A stretch of DNA of 64,000 nt from Hemicordylus capensis (GCF_027244095.1 NC_069662.1:143052294-143116293), one strand, 5' to 3'. Shown: positions 23,375-33,986, counted from the stretch's first letter. A program made the numbers and translations. The notes: generated from the sequence alone by a model not told the origin.

Positions 23375-23715
23375 TGACAATGAATATTTATATACTGTTC
23401 TTCAACCAAAGTTCTCAAAGCAGTTTACTAAATAAATAATATAATGGTCCCCTGTCCCCAAAGGGCTCATCATCATCATCATCAATCTTTATTGCGGTCA
23501 TAGACCAATACTTAGTAAAACATACATACTTGCAAGAAACTCAAAGGGCTCACAAACTCAAACGAAAATAAGGTAGATACCAGCAACAGTCACTGGAGGG
23601 TTGCTGTGTTGAGGTTGGATAGGGCCAGTCGCTCCCCCACCCCCCGCTAAAGTTAAGAGAATCACCACTTTAAAAGGTGTCTCTTTGCTCAGTTAGCAGG
23701 AGAATGTCCTAACTC
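23375..23715 (-). repeat. LINE 3' end, minus orientation, with nested insertion
   Basis: On the plus strand the antisense pattern is CAGTTTACTAAATAAATAAT, TGGTCCCCTGTCCCCAAAGG, GGTAGATACCAGCAACAGTC and CACCACTTTAAAAGGTGTCT. The same family in sense orientation is at 49690-49885. A 72-bp element is inserted at 23470-23541. Confidence 0.7.
23470..23541 (-). repeat. 72-bp 5'-truncated non-LTR insertion with 11-bp duplication
   Basis: Exact CAAAGGGCTCA at 23459-23469 and 23542-23552 flank the insert. On the minus strand it ends TGGTCTATGACCGCAATAAA followed by GATTGATGATGATGATGA, a 3' end with a short tail repeat, as in non-LTR elements that do not use poly(A). Confidence 0.75.
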
Positions 23716-23882
23716 AAACATTGATGGCCACCTAATTATAATTATAGGCCAAAAGGAGATAACACACCAGATTGAATAATAGCTAATATCCAGTCTGTGG
23801 TTCTACAGCTTCAGTTCTACATTTCCATTGGAATCCTTTAGTTATTCTAGAGTTATTTCTTAGTTACATTCTTTCCTCCCAA

Positions 23883-23906
23883 CACACACACACACACACA
23901 CACACT
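23883..23906. repeat. (AC)n microsatellite
   Basis: Uninterrupted CA dinucleotides. Confidence 0.9.
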
Positions 23907-24263
23907 CCTGTGTGCGGAGACTGAGAGAACTTGGGCACAACAAGTCATTGGTGTCCTCATAATTTGCAGAATCCCATTAGTGATCTTACATGTGATGTGG
24001 GATAGCAGTAATCCTGCCTTTCAACCAGCTGATCATGTTGGAGGTGGGGAACTGAATTTAACATGTTGAGATGCAGGAGAAGAAAACCAGACATTGCCAG
24101 GAAACTCTACATCAAATAAAAATGACAAAATGTTGACTGCTGGTGAGTAAATTCCCATAAACATCACATAGCAATAATTGTCCCAGTTTGAAACTTCCCC
24201 TTTGGCTCTGGTAGATCTGACATTACAGCAAATGACTGTACTTTGGACAAGAGTGATCATCAT

Positions 24264-24304
24264 TGTATTGTATTGTATTGTACTGTATTATTTATTTATT
24301 TATA
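24264..24304. repeat. (TATTG)n and (TTTA)n simple repeat
   Basis: GTATTGTATTGTATTGTA followed by TTATTTATTTATTTAT. Confidence 0.85.
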
Positions 24305-24604
24305 TAAAATATTAAAATATACCCCCACCTTCCCTTTTCTTAAAAAAAACAAAAGGTTATTCAAGGCAGCAAACAATCCTTTAAAAACACAATGAAACCA
24401 AAAACAACCTACACAATTATTAATATACCAGCCGATTCCATTAATAATAAAAACCTAGGAGACTAAACACAGTCAGCACAAAAAGACAAAAAGAAAAATA
24501 CAAGAAATGCCCAAAAAGATAAGCAGCCATAACAAAAACTCAAAAAGTGAAGTGGAAGAGGTGAGTTTTCAACTGCTTATGAAACCCTGCAGTCAGGGGG
24601 CCAG

Positions 24605-24990
24605 TCTTATTTTTGTTTGTTTGAACATATTTATTTACTGCCCAAAACTTATGTTTCCGGGCAGTTTATAATAAAAACAATACAAATTAAAACAGTGAAA
24701 CATTTAAACAATTTAAGCAATTTAAAATTTAACACAGTGTTAAACTGTTTAGAACTAAAAATCTAATTAAAAGTCTGGGTGAACAAATGTGTCTTGACTG
24801 CCTTTTTAAAACTTGTCAGAGATGGCGAGGCTCTTATTTCAGCAGGGAGCCCATTCCAAAGCCTTGGGGCAGCAACGGAGAAGGCCCGGCTCCAAGGAGC
24901 CACCAGACGAGCTGGTGGCAACTGCAAACGAACCTCTCTCCCAATAATATCAGTGGGGCTCACAGTGAAAAAGACATTCTGTTATATACC
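24605..24990 (-). repeat. CR1/L2-type LINE 3' end, nested
   Basis: On the minus strand it encodes the motif [18 protein letters not shown] followed by SLTSFKKAVKTHLFTQTF, the last part of CR1/L2 ORF2, then TATAAACTGCCCGGAAAC and the AAATAAATATG tail. It is better preserved than the LINE around it, so younger. Confidence 0.75.
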
Positions 24991-25214
24991 CATAATTTTG
25001 TCTGATGTCCTGTGTCAGGGAGTTCCACATGCTGGGTGCTACCATGGAAAAGGCTCTCTCACATGTTGCTGCTAAATGAATGTCCAAAGGCAATGGAAGA
25101 AAGTCCCACCAGCTGATCTCAGGCAGCGGGCAGTCTCATATGGTGGAGTTTGTGCTTCAAGACCCTGGACCCTTCAGGACCCTGGTCCTAAGTCATTTAG
25201 GGCTTTAAAAGTAA

Positions 25215-25696
25215 CTAGCTGACCTGGCGCAGAGCATCTGAGCCCCTGGTCCTCCCTGTCTTCCCTCCCTCCCTCCAGCCCCTGTCCATTCTCCCCCACC
25301 CCGCTTCAGCCCCAGTCCGTTCTCCCCCTGCCAGTCTGCTTTCCTTTCCCTCCCCACCCGGGTACTACTGTGCACTGTACTGCCCGGTGCTTTTCTCCCC
25401 CTCCCACAGGCCTGGCTGGTGCTTTCCCTCCCTGGCCAGCCCGGCGACGGCACGGCTTTCCCTCTCCGCCACCTGACCCGGTAACGGCGCTGGCCGGCCC
25501 GGTGGCGGCGCTGCTTTCCCTCACTGCCCGCCGGTCCGGTGGCAGCACTGCTTTCCCTCGCCACCCAGCGGTGGTGCTTTCCCTCGCTGCCCGCAGCCGC
25601 CGCCGGCATACCCCTGGCAGTTGCTCATGAACTATTGCGAGAGCTGCCACACGTGGGATTAACTACGGGTATGCCTTAGAGAATTAAATATATAGA
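25215..25696 (-). mobile_element. Non-autonomous Helitron, copy B, longest
   Basis: On the minus strand it starts TCTATATATTTAATTCTC and ends GGTCAGCTAG. Host A (25214) and T (25697) flank it with no duplication, and removing the element rejoins the antisense LINE sequence (TTTAAAAGTA with ATGACCAGCATC). The interior is GC-rich (GGCGGCG, CCCTCGC runs), with no helicase gene. All three hallmarks of Helitrons (5' TC, 3' CTRR, A/T site) are present. Confidence 0.85.
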
Positions 25697-26297
25697 TGAC
25701 CAGCATCTTGAATTGATTGTAAATGAATCAGCAGCCAATGTAGCAGCCATAGAAATGTCATAATATGGTCACTATACTTGGTGCCTGTCAGTAAATCAGC
25801 AGCAGCGTTCTGCATTACTTAACTGCAGCCCCTTATAAACCAGCAACCCAACCTCAGTGTCACCAGTGTGAGGATAACTATAGCCAGGTCTGATGGACCC
25901 AGGAAAGCTGGTGCGCTAGCCAAGACAAGGTGCACAGCAGTAATACATTTTTGGCTGATGAGTCAGGGGAGCTCAGAAAATACTCCCTAGAGCATGGCCA
26001 AATAAGTGAAATTTCTGCACTGCCCTTGGCTTTGTGAACAGCGGAGGATCCAGGTGGTTTTCAACTCTGTCTGCCTACCCATGTCTTGGAGAAATTGGAG
26101 AGCTCTTAGCTTCACATTCTTGACAGTCTCTCTTCCTGAATTTTGGGTTAGTGTGCAAGCTGAGTACAAAGAAACAAGGGAGAAAGCCAAGGAAATATGG
26201 ATTCCCTTTGCTTGATTCCTACTTATGTGTGAATCAGAGTTCTCAGCAGTTGCCACTATAACGAGCGAGAGAGGAGAGCTGGTCGAGAGAGGAGAGG

Positions 26298-26605
26298 AGA
26301 GCTGGTCTTGTGGTAGCAAGCATGACTTGTCCCCATAGCTAAGCAGGGTCTGCCCTGGTTGCATACGAATGGAATACTTGATGTGTGAGCAGCACTGCAA
26401 GATATTCCCATCAGGAGATGAAGCCTCTCTGGGAAGAGCATCTAGGTTCCAATTTCCCTCCCTGACTTTTCCAAGATAGATCTGAGAGAGATTCCTGCCT
26501 GCAACCTTGGAGAAGCCACTGCCAGTCTGTGAAGACAATACTGAACTAGATGGACCAATGGTCTGACTCAGTATATGGCAGTTTCCTATGTCCCTATGAG
26601 CAAAT
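26298..26605 (+). repeat. 5S rRNA-related SINE with family A tail
   Basis: After GAGCTGGTCTTGTGGTAGCA, the stretch TAGCTAAGCAGGGTCTGCC, CTGGTTGCATACGAATGG closely follows the internal promoter of vertebrate 5S rRNA (AGCTAAGCAGGGTCGGGCC, CTGGTTAGTACTTGGATGG). The 3' part, with GACCAATGGTCTGACTCAG and GGCAGTTTCCTATGTCC, is the same tail as family A. This looks like a SINE3-type head joined to the shared tail. Confidence 0.72.
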
Positions 26606-26609
26606 ATCT

Positions 26610-27340
26610 AGTGAAAATAACCTGCAGCCTGAAACTAGATTGGCAGTCTCAAACATAAAATGCAAATTTGAAATACTAAGTAGGAACAAACAAGCTCATC
26701 CTAATTTAAAAGGTAAATGTGTGCTTTATTTATCTCTGCCTAATCAAATCAATAGCTGACATCCTGATTTATAACGTGTGTATGCTCCTAATGTCAATGC
26801 AGCAATAGCTGCTGTGCTGGTCTGCCATGCTTTCAAGCGTGGGCACTTTCCCACTCTTGTGCAAGCAAGAGCACACATACTTTCCTGACCTTTACTACAG
26901 CTATCTGCATTTTAAGACACACCAATCACTGCTATATCTGATCATCACTATAGATATGTGAATCACGAGATATCCTTGGTTGTCATGTGTATTTTTTAGA
27001 AATACCACAGCAATGATTGATGAAGGGAGCAAGTTTGTAAGGTAGCTCTAGAAAGTTGGTTTATTATTCAGTATAAAATATGAAAGGGATTCAGATATAG
27101 TGTGGTAATTAAATGCTTCTGTTTAAGTATGGAAAACCAAGTTAATATGCTGCAAATCTCCTTATCTGACACAGAAGGTCCCTACTTCCTGTCACTGTTA
27201 AATCTCTGTCTCTATTTTGTTCCTAGGTTTGCCTCTTAAAGATAACTTGCTAAAACACTTAGCAATTCCCAATAAACATTTTACTAAGGCATATTTAAAA
27301 TGCAAAACTTGGGACAAAATGGATATTTACCAGGGACAGA
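26610..27340. other. Intergenic, AT-rich, nothing recognised
   Basis: No supported feature. Confidence 0.4.
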
Positions 27341-27342
27341 AA

Positions 27343-27482
27343 CAGTGTTCCCTCTAACAGGGATTACCAGATATTGATGACTGCAGCTCCCAGAATCCCC
27401 AGCTGCAATGGCTTTTGCTTGGGGATTATGGGTGTTGTAGTCAACAACTACAATCCTGGTGGAATTAGAGCATCCCTGGTGT
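27343..27482. repeat. Palindromic hAT miniature element
   Basis: Left end CAGTGTTCCCTCTAACAGGG. Facing arms GACTGCAGCTCCCAGAATCC and GGGGATTATGGGTGTTGTAG around CAGCTGCAATGGCTTTTGC. The right end is degraded. Confidence 0.7.
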
Positions 27483-27647
27483 TCTTTGGGGGAGATGAGG
27501 ACAATTCCTATTGTCATTAGTGAGCAAGGCTTTCATTTTCAAAAAGTGGCTTTTCACTTGCACAATGCTATGCCAAATGCGAATAGTTGGAAGTTGTAGT
27601 GATCCTTTGTGTGATATTCTTGATTTAACTTTTAGTCATTACAGAAG

Positions 27648-28685
27648 GCTTTGTGGTGCAGCAGGGAAGTATTTTGCCTAGAGAGCAAGAGTTTGCTGGG
27701 GTGGGTGCAATATAGAAATGGCAGCCTGGGAAAAATTATGGAAAACTGATTTGAAGTTTACTGCATGTTATGCTTTAAAAGAAAATTACTATAAAATGAT
27801 GTATAGATGGTATTTGACACCAAAAAAACTGGCACTAATGTATAAAAATGTTTCAAACAAATGCTGGAAATGTGGACACTCCGAAGGAACCTTTTTTCAT
27901 ATGTGGTAGACCTGTAGGAAGGCTAAGGCCTATTGGGACATGATATATAATGAGTTAAAGAAAATATTTAAAATGACATTTCCTAAGAAGCCAGAATCCT
28001 TCCTGCTGGGAATAACACAAGGAGTATTTTCTTCAGCTAATTTAAAAATTTTTATGTACGCTTCCACGGCGGCCAGAATAATATATGCACAGAAATGGAA
28101 GAGTAATGAACTGCCCTCAAAAGAAGATTGACTGATAAAAATTTTGGAATATGCGGAGATGGCAAAACTTACAATATTGATAAGAGACCAAAATTTAGAA
28201 TGTTTTAAAGAAGATTGGAAACCATTCTTGTTGTATCTAAAGAACTATTTCCCTACTATTGATTTTACAACAGGGTTTGAAATTTAGTAATAATTGCAGG
28301 TGGGGTAGATCAAAATCGTGTTTGTAAGGTTTAAATTTATGTTTTGAATTGTTATCATAGCAAGGGTTAATTCTATAGTTGATGATTCACGAGGAGGTGT
28401 TAGCGGGAAGTCCATATTTGTTTATTTGTTGTGAATGTTAATGTTATTATTGTTAAAATTAATAAAAATTTAATTTTTTTTTTTAAAGAGAGAGAGCAAG
28501 AGGTTGCTGGTTCAAATCCCTGCTGGTATGTTTCGATATAGAAAGATGCTGAAAGGTATCATCTCATACTGCGTGGGATGCCAGTGGTAAACTCCTCCTG
28601 TATTCTTCCCAATAAAATCACATGGCTCTGTGGTTGTCAGGAGTCAACACCAGCTTGATAGCACAACTTTACTTTTACTTGGCCA
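27648..28685 (+). repeat. tRNA-derived SINE (family C), split by an L1
   Basis: The head (GTGGTGCAGCAGGGAAGTA, 27655-27699) is separated from the rest (GGTTCAAATCCCTGCTGG through GATAGCACAACTTTAC, 28500-28685) by an L1 3' end at 27700-28490. Together the two parts give one family C SINE. Confidence 0.75.
27700..28490 (+). mobile_element. 5'-truncated L1 LINE, ORF2 C terminus and poly(A)
   Basis: Frames from 27718 translate with L1 ORF2 C-terminal motifs: [31 protein letters not shown], then the helical end (KPFLLYLKNYFPTI). In-frame stops fall at the W after FFHMW and after LPSKED, so it is dead. It ends in an A-rich/T-rich 3' region at about 28455-28490. A 20-bp target duplication with one difference (27680-27699 and 28491-28510) brackets it. 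Inserted in a SINE. Confidence 0.85.
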
Positions 28686-28689
28686 ACAA

Positions 28690-29780
28690 AATGTGGGAAT
28701 CCCTAGAGGGAGTCTGGACAGGAAATGTGACAGGAGGAGTTGTGATTTTTCAGGCTTCAGATCCCTTCCTCAGAGTCTTCAGAAGCTATATCTTGGAGGG
28801 GAAGTAGATGGCTCTTCTCTCTCGTGCACATGCATTTCAGTGCGCATCCATGGCCAAAATGAAAGCACTAGGTAGTACACAGCTGGCCATTTCAGACCCT
28901 GCAGCTGTGGAGGTATATTTCGATAATCTATTGCAGGACAATTATGTGTTTCTAATACATTTTAATTAAGAGTAAATACTTTTAAATCCATTTAAATAAT
29001 GCAGTGTAAATAAATTCAGAACATACCAAATACACACATGTAATGAATCACCATACCTTGCAATTATCATTTTAAATATAGAACAGAAACATTCATTAAC
29101 TGTAATCTCAGGTAATCTCAACTTAATTTAGTCAAGGTATAATCAGATCATATTATAGAAGAAAATCCATAAGAAATGTTTTATAAATATTTAATTGTAG
29201 TGATTTGGTTCTCTTAATGCTGTCATAATTAAACACCAAAGAGCCACAGTAAATCTCTAATGAGATCTTTTACGTTTTACACAGTAGGGAGCAAAGAATA
29301 AGAGATGAAACAAATGAATCAGAATTTACTTCAAATTAATTCCCCAGCTACAATTACAACTCAAGGCCACTTGGTGGCACATCAAGCTTAACATACGAGG
29401 TTGCTACAGGGATATCACTCAAGAGTAGTTTCTGTGGTCTTAAATAATTAATTCTGCTGCTGTCATGGTAGTTTGGCTTTTGTATACTGTATAACATTGT
29501 CGTTTTGGAAGCACAATGTTTGCAGAACCACTTCAAATGTTACAGATATAGAGGTGTGAGCGATGCTTGAGGAGTTTGCTTCATGTGTCCTCAGAATAAC
29601 CTGTAATACGTGAAGGAGACATACTAGTTCCACTAGAGACAAATGTCAGGAAGAAGGGGCCAATTTTAGCTTCCTACAGTCAGTTGTGACTGTGAAAAAA
29701 GGTAAGCAATCGCCTTGCTTGCACATTGCCAGAGACATAGAAGGTATACAGCATGTGTGTATACTGTATATGTAGTATAG
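28690..29780. other. Intergenic, AT-rich, nothing recognised
   Basis: No supported feature. Confidence 0.4.
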
Positions 29781-29791
29781 CTATAGATGTA

Positions 29792-30049
29792 AAGTGTGCC
29801 ATCGAGTCAGTGTGTTAACTCCTGGTGACCACAGAACCCTGTGGTTGTCTTTGGTAGAATACAGGAGGGGTTTACCATTGCCATCTCCCACGTAGTATGA
29901 GATGATGCCTTTCACATCTTCCTATATCGCTGCTGCCTGATATAGGTGTTTCTCATAGTCTGGGAAACATACCAGCGGGGATTTAAACCGGCAACTTCTG
30001 GCTTGCTAGTCAAGTCATTTCCCTGCTGTGCCATTAGGCAGCTTTTTTA
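29792..30049 (-). repeat. tRNA-derived SINE (family C) with 10-bp target duplication
   Basis: Plus strand starts AAGTGTGCCATCGAGTCAGT and ends with the reversed head (GCTAGTCAAGTCATTTCCC, GCTGTGCCATTAGGCAGC). TATAGATGTA at 29782-29791 and 30050-30059 is an exact duplication. Near full length. Confidence 0.85.
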
Positions 30050-30059
30050 TATAGATGTA

Positions 30060-31250
30060 GAGGCCTATAAAGGCCCTGAGCCTGTTTCCTCAAGCAATAT
30101 GCATGTGAGTTTTCATTCTCCCTGAAGAAATGCTCTGAGAAGCTGGAAACAGAAGATCTGGAAGGTACCAAATTCAGATAGCTAGCTTGTCCAAAAATTC
30201 TACTGATCTGATTTTGCTACCACATGTCGGGTCAGGTAAATACAGGGTGGTAAAATACATAATTTCTCACAAAAAAAGCAATTTTTGACAGCAATTTTTC
30301 TTGTTTGTAATACAGGTTTTTTTTTGTCCAAATTTTTTTCTAGTCTAAGAGGAACAGAAGATTCCTTCCATTATGTGGATTATGTGGGAACTAGGATGGC
30401 CGACATGAGACTTGATGTAGTGCTGGTTGTAACGTTGTGGGCTGGAAAGAAGGAAATGCTTCATTACAATTTGAGGTCTGCCCTGCCTTCAGTTGGTGCC
30501 ACTCTAGACATTGCACAGAACAAAGTAGTAAAATGCTGGGCAGTATTTCTTGGGTCATCTAATAACAAACACAAAACATGATCAAACAAAGTATGATTGG
30601 ACTGGCCAGCAAAACTAAAGAGCAAATGAAAAAAATAACTACATGTCTTGCTACCAGCAAGCCAGCAAGGAGGGGAAACTCTCCTCATCTTGAACAAGAA
30701 GAGATCCTTTCACAGCCTTGGAGTACTTCCTTTCATATGAACCTGTCTGTCCATTAAGAATATTTCCAGAAGCCCCTGGTGCTCAGAGGTTTAGTGGGCA
30801 GTAACTGGGGAGAAGCCTTCTTAGCTGAGGTCAAGAATGTCTGGCACCTGCTCTTATATCTTCGAAGCGCAGTCCCGTCTTTAGGGCAGGGCAACTGGTG
30901 CGATTGCCCCAGGCCCTGCATTTGGATGGGCCCTGCCGGCAGCAGCTGCACTGAAGTGAGCGGTGAGCACCCGCTTGGCAGCCTTGCACCATGTGCCTGC
31001 CTCGGCTCCTGGTGGTGCTGCCGCTGCGGCAACAAGCCAAGCGCCAGGCAAATACCTCTTTATTTTACTTGCCAGGCCTTTTAAAATACAGTTTAAACAA
31101 TTTTGACTCTATTGTTCTGGCTTTGATGTTTTTACTGTTCTGTTGTTTGATGTTTGATTTTATTGCTTTAACTCTTTTATATTGTTACACATGCTTCCCA
31201 TTTCCACAAGCAGAGAGATGTTCTGGGGAGCCATGCTGCCTGGGATCTGG
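30060..31250. other. Intergenic, unidentified
   Basis: 30875-31050 is GC-rich (CCGGCAGCAGCTGCACTG, GCTGCCGCTGCGGC) and may be a degraded DNA transposon. No domain or terminus supports a firm call. Confidence 0.4.
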
Positions 31251-31254
31251 CTTC

Positions 31255-31510
31255 TTTTTATTTTATTTTATTTTATTTATTTATTTTATTGATTGATTGA
31301 TTCCTATACTGCCCTTCCAAAATGGCTCAGGGCAGTTTACATTAAAACAGAGAGTGTTGATGTAAACAGAGAACAATTTACTGTTTAATGTAAACAGAGA
31401 ACAGTGGTCTCTTTCTCTTTTGACAGAGAGACCATTGGAAGCTATATTTGGTTTATTTAACAAATATACAAGCTGGGTATTAGTTGCAGCTGAACAGCAG
31501 TGCACTTCTA
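31255..31510 (-). repeat. CR1/L2-type LINE 3' end, minus orientation
   Basis: TTTATTTTATTGATTGATTG, CTATACTGCCCTTCCAAAAT and GGCTCAGGGCAGTTTACATT are the antisense of the common GTAAACTGCCCTGAGCC...AGGGCAGTATAG end. Confidence 0.7.
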
Positions 31511-31639
31511 CAAAAAACCCAACAGATTACATTAGTCTATAGTGAGAAGCCATGCACGTTACTCAGACCTCAGGCTGATAGTTCTTACCTCATACAGAAA
31601 TGGGGACATGAAGCAGGGTCTGATTAGACGACCAAAGCT

Positions 31640-31800
31640 AATGGGGGAATTATTTAGGGAGAAAGTGTATAATGTATGTGGGGCCCAGGCTGTGGAGGTT
31701 AACATCAGCACCTTGAACTGAGCCCAGATGCATCCTGGCAACCAGTGTAATGCATATAATATAGGCTATCCATGTTCAGTTTCCCCAGCATTAACCTATA
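31640..31800 (-). repeat. CR1/L2-type LINE ORF fragment, minus orientation
   Basis: AACATCAGCACCTTGAACTG followed by AGCCCAGATGCATCCTGG and CAACCAGTG is antisense to the ORF2 stretch around LHWLPVRFRAQFKVL. Heavily decayed. Confidence 0.55.
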
Positions 31801-31804
31801 TATA

Positions 31805-32190
31805 GGCCTGCTGTGTCCAGTCTCATGTTGTGAATAAATTAAGTTTTTCTAGGTAGGCAAGTACATAGATGTGAAAAATAATGCAGAGAAGATCAAATAT
31901 AGCCTGATTACAAGTTTGTCGCTGGTGATGGTGAGCGTCTGAAGCATTGTCTTGGTGACTGTGTGTGTAGTGGAAATATGTGCCTTGTGAATTACTGTTG
32001 GGTATGATTTATAAAATTAAGTAATTCCGTGATAAAAAGGTGTATTTTCTACCTATAATTATAGGTATTTCTCCACGAGTCTGATGTATACTATTCAGAG
32101 TTCATCCTCTGAAAATATAAGGAAATATAAAGAATAATAAAACAACGAGAGGGGACTTTCTTACGTCTATTGCGAAAGAAAGAAAGAAAA
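31805..32190. other. Intergenic, nothing recognised
   Basis: AT-rich, ending in a GAAA repeat just before the promoter-like cluster at 32196. Confidence 0.4.
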
Positions 32191-32195
32191 GAACG

Positions 32196-32286
32196 GTTGC
32201 CATGGCAAGAAGGGTCAAGGTTCTCAAAGACAGGAAGTAATAGAGTGTAGACTACATTTCCCAGAATGCTTCCTAAGGGGCGGGGC
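32196..32286. promoter_or_regulatory. Promoter-like cluster: RFX X-box, ZNF143 site, GC box
   Basis: GTTGCCATGGCAAG (32196-32209) matches 13 of 14 bases of the palindromic RFX X-box GTTGCCATGGCAAC. ACTACATTTCCCAGAATGC (32251-32269) matches all but one base of the ZNF143/SBS consensus. A GGGGCGGGG GC box follows at 32277-32285. Donor-like CAAAG/GTTAGT follows near 32358. It lies 1.7 kb upstream of the ACBD5 ATG and may serve an upstream non-coding or alternative first exon of ACBD5, a non-coding RNA, or a lost gene. Confidence 0.55.
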
Positions 32287-32289
32287 AAG

Positions 32290-33480
32290 AGTGAGTCGAT
32301 CGATACCAGTCCAGCAGGTAGAAGGCATTAACTGGGGAAGCTTGAGCCCCCCGGGCAAAGGTTAGTGAAGTCTGTCACCCCAACGTAGGCGCGGGGATTG
32401 TTTTCTGTTATTTATTATCTTTTATTTCAGGAAAGTGAGGTGGAGCCTCACCTGCTAGTCGGTGGTGCCTGCCAGTCCTTTTGGCCTGCTTATGGATGGC
32501 ATTTTACTCTCGGAAGTTGGAGGAAAGACCATTTATTTGTTGTTTGTCTTTGCAACTGCCGGGTTCTGCATGTAATCGAGGGAAGAGGGATCGGATGTGT
32601 GTTGGGAAGCATGTTCTTTTCTTTCCAGTTAGAGGTGTATTTAAGGCTGAATAGGAATCATGCGTGGTGGGGTCTAGGGTGGTTTTGCAGAGCTAATCTA
32701 AGCTCTGAAAACAGCCTGGGTGTGGTGGGTGAGTGATCATGGTGATAAAGTTTTGTCGAGGTATTGAAATCTCTCTTTGGGGAGAAGATGGGAATGAGTG
32801 GGAGGTGTTTATTGTGGGTGACGAGGTGTGAGCATTTTGGAGAAGCTAGGCACAAGAGATTCGGGGTGCTGCACCTGCTGTAGGGTGCATGTCAAGGGCT
32901 TGAAAGGAATAAGAAGGTAAGGGTGTAAAGACGAGGGAATCAGCTTGATGGGCAGGGGAAGTGGAAGGCAGGGCTCGTGCACAGGCTTCGTTCCGTGAGT
33001 GCATATCAGCGGTCACTCCATAACTTGCTTTCCGAAAACACACTTTGCACTCCACGACTAGGACGGCTATAGAGCGAAGAAAAGATGGATTTTGTTCCCC
33101 ACTCCTAGATTTATTTTCTTTCCATGCACACGTTTATGGAGGTGGGAGTCCAGATGCTTGAGGGTGGAGTTGGTGACCTCGTGTTATGATCCCATTACCT
33201 CTGTCATCCGCTCAGGACGATTATTCCGGGGGGCTCAAGGAGAATCCCATTGACCTCAGTGGGGACTCAACGTCCGAGCAAACATGCATCCGATATAGCG
33301 CTTGCAGCAGGTCTTCAGCAGGCAGGGCACCCTCTTGAGATGCAGGGAGACGTATCTGGGGAAGAGACGCGGAGAGGCGAGCCGTATAAAGACGACGTTG
33401 GGTGGGGAAGAGAGGAACCCGGAGATCTTTGGGAGGTTAATTACTTATCTCCTCCCAGTCCACCCCACCCCACCGCTGAG
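32290..33480. other. Region between upstream promoter cluster and ACBD5 promoter
   Basis: Contains a donor-like site near 32358 and an acceptor-like CTTTTATTTCAG near 32430. No coding segment recognised. Confidence 0.35.
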
Positions 33481-33986
33481 TAATGCAGACAACTGGGGGG
33501 GCAAGGAGGTTTGAGGGGGTGCGGGGGTGCAAACGAAGGTGCGTATTAGGCAGAAAAGTTTGGAAACGGAGGGGGGATGCCAGGTGGCGAGGGGGGAGTC
33601 GTCGTGGTGACCGAACCAAAAAGCCCCATCCCGCAGCTCCTCCACACACGCCCATTCAGCTGCGGAGGAACCGACGGCGTTTCGGTTAAAGGGAGTCGGA
33701 GTCGGTGTCTTGGCTTTCTAGCGGCAGCGAAGAGAGAGGCCGAAGAGCTGCAGTAGGGAAGGGAGGGACCGCTCAGGCGGCTTCCCGGCTGGAGGAGGAG
33801 GAGGAGCAGCAGCGAGGGGCGCCGGAGACGGGGCGGGCTGCCTGCCATCGCCCTCAGACCCCAATATGTCTCGGGTTTGCTTGGTTGCAGGCTCGTCCTC
33901 GGGGAGGGGAAGCTGCCGCCACCGCCACAACGACGCGATTCCTGTCGACACCATTTGGGCCCGGCTGAGGGAGGAGGCCGAAGGAC
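33480..33986 (+). promoter_or_regulatory. ACBD5: ACBD5 CpG-rich promoter and 5' UTR
   Basis: GC-rich sequence with many CpGs (for example 33640-33800 and 33885-33960) runs up to the ACBD5 start codon and on through exon 1. No TATA box is evident. The transcription start cannot be placed precisely. Confidence 0.65.

Larger units (their letters stand above)
24281..25960 (-). repeat. CR1/L2-type LINE, minus orientation, carrying two later insertions
   Basis: The outer LINE is seen as antisense pieces: 3' end at 24281-24600, the RAFSVAAP region at about 25020-25060 (GAGTTCCACATGCTGGGTGC), GTCATTTAGGGCTTTAAAAG just before 25214, and ACCAGCATCTTGAATTG from 25699, which is antisense to the ORF2 region around LHWLPV and the KALNGLGP-like motif. 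It is broken by a second LINE (about 24605-24990) and by a Helitron (25215-25696). Confidence 0.72.

Noticed and set aside
26320-26375. 5S rRNA gene
   Set aside because: Only the internal promoter region matches and it continues into a SINE body, so it is a derived element.
25987-26538. 183-codon minus-strand open frame
   Set aside because: It runs through the antisense of the 5S-like SINE and neighbouring unique sequence; no domain.
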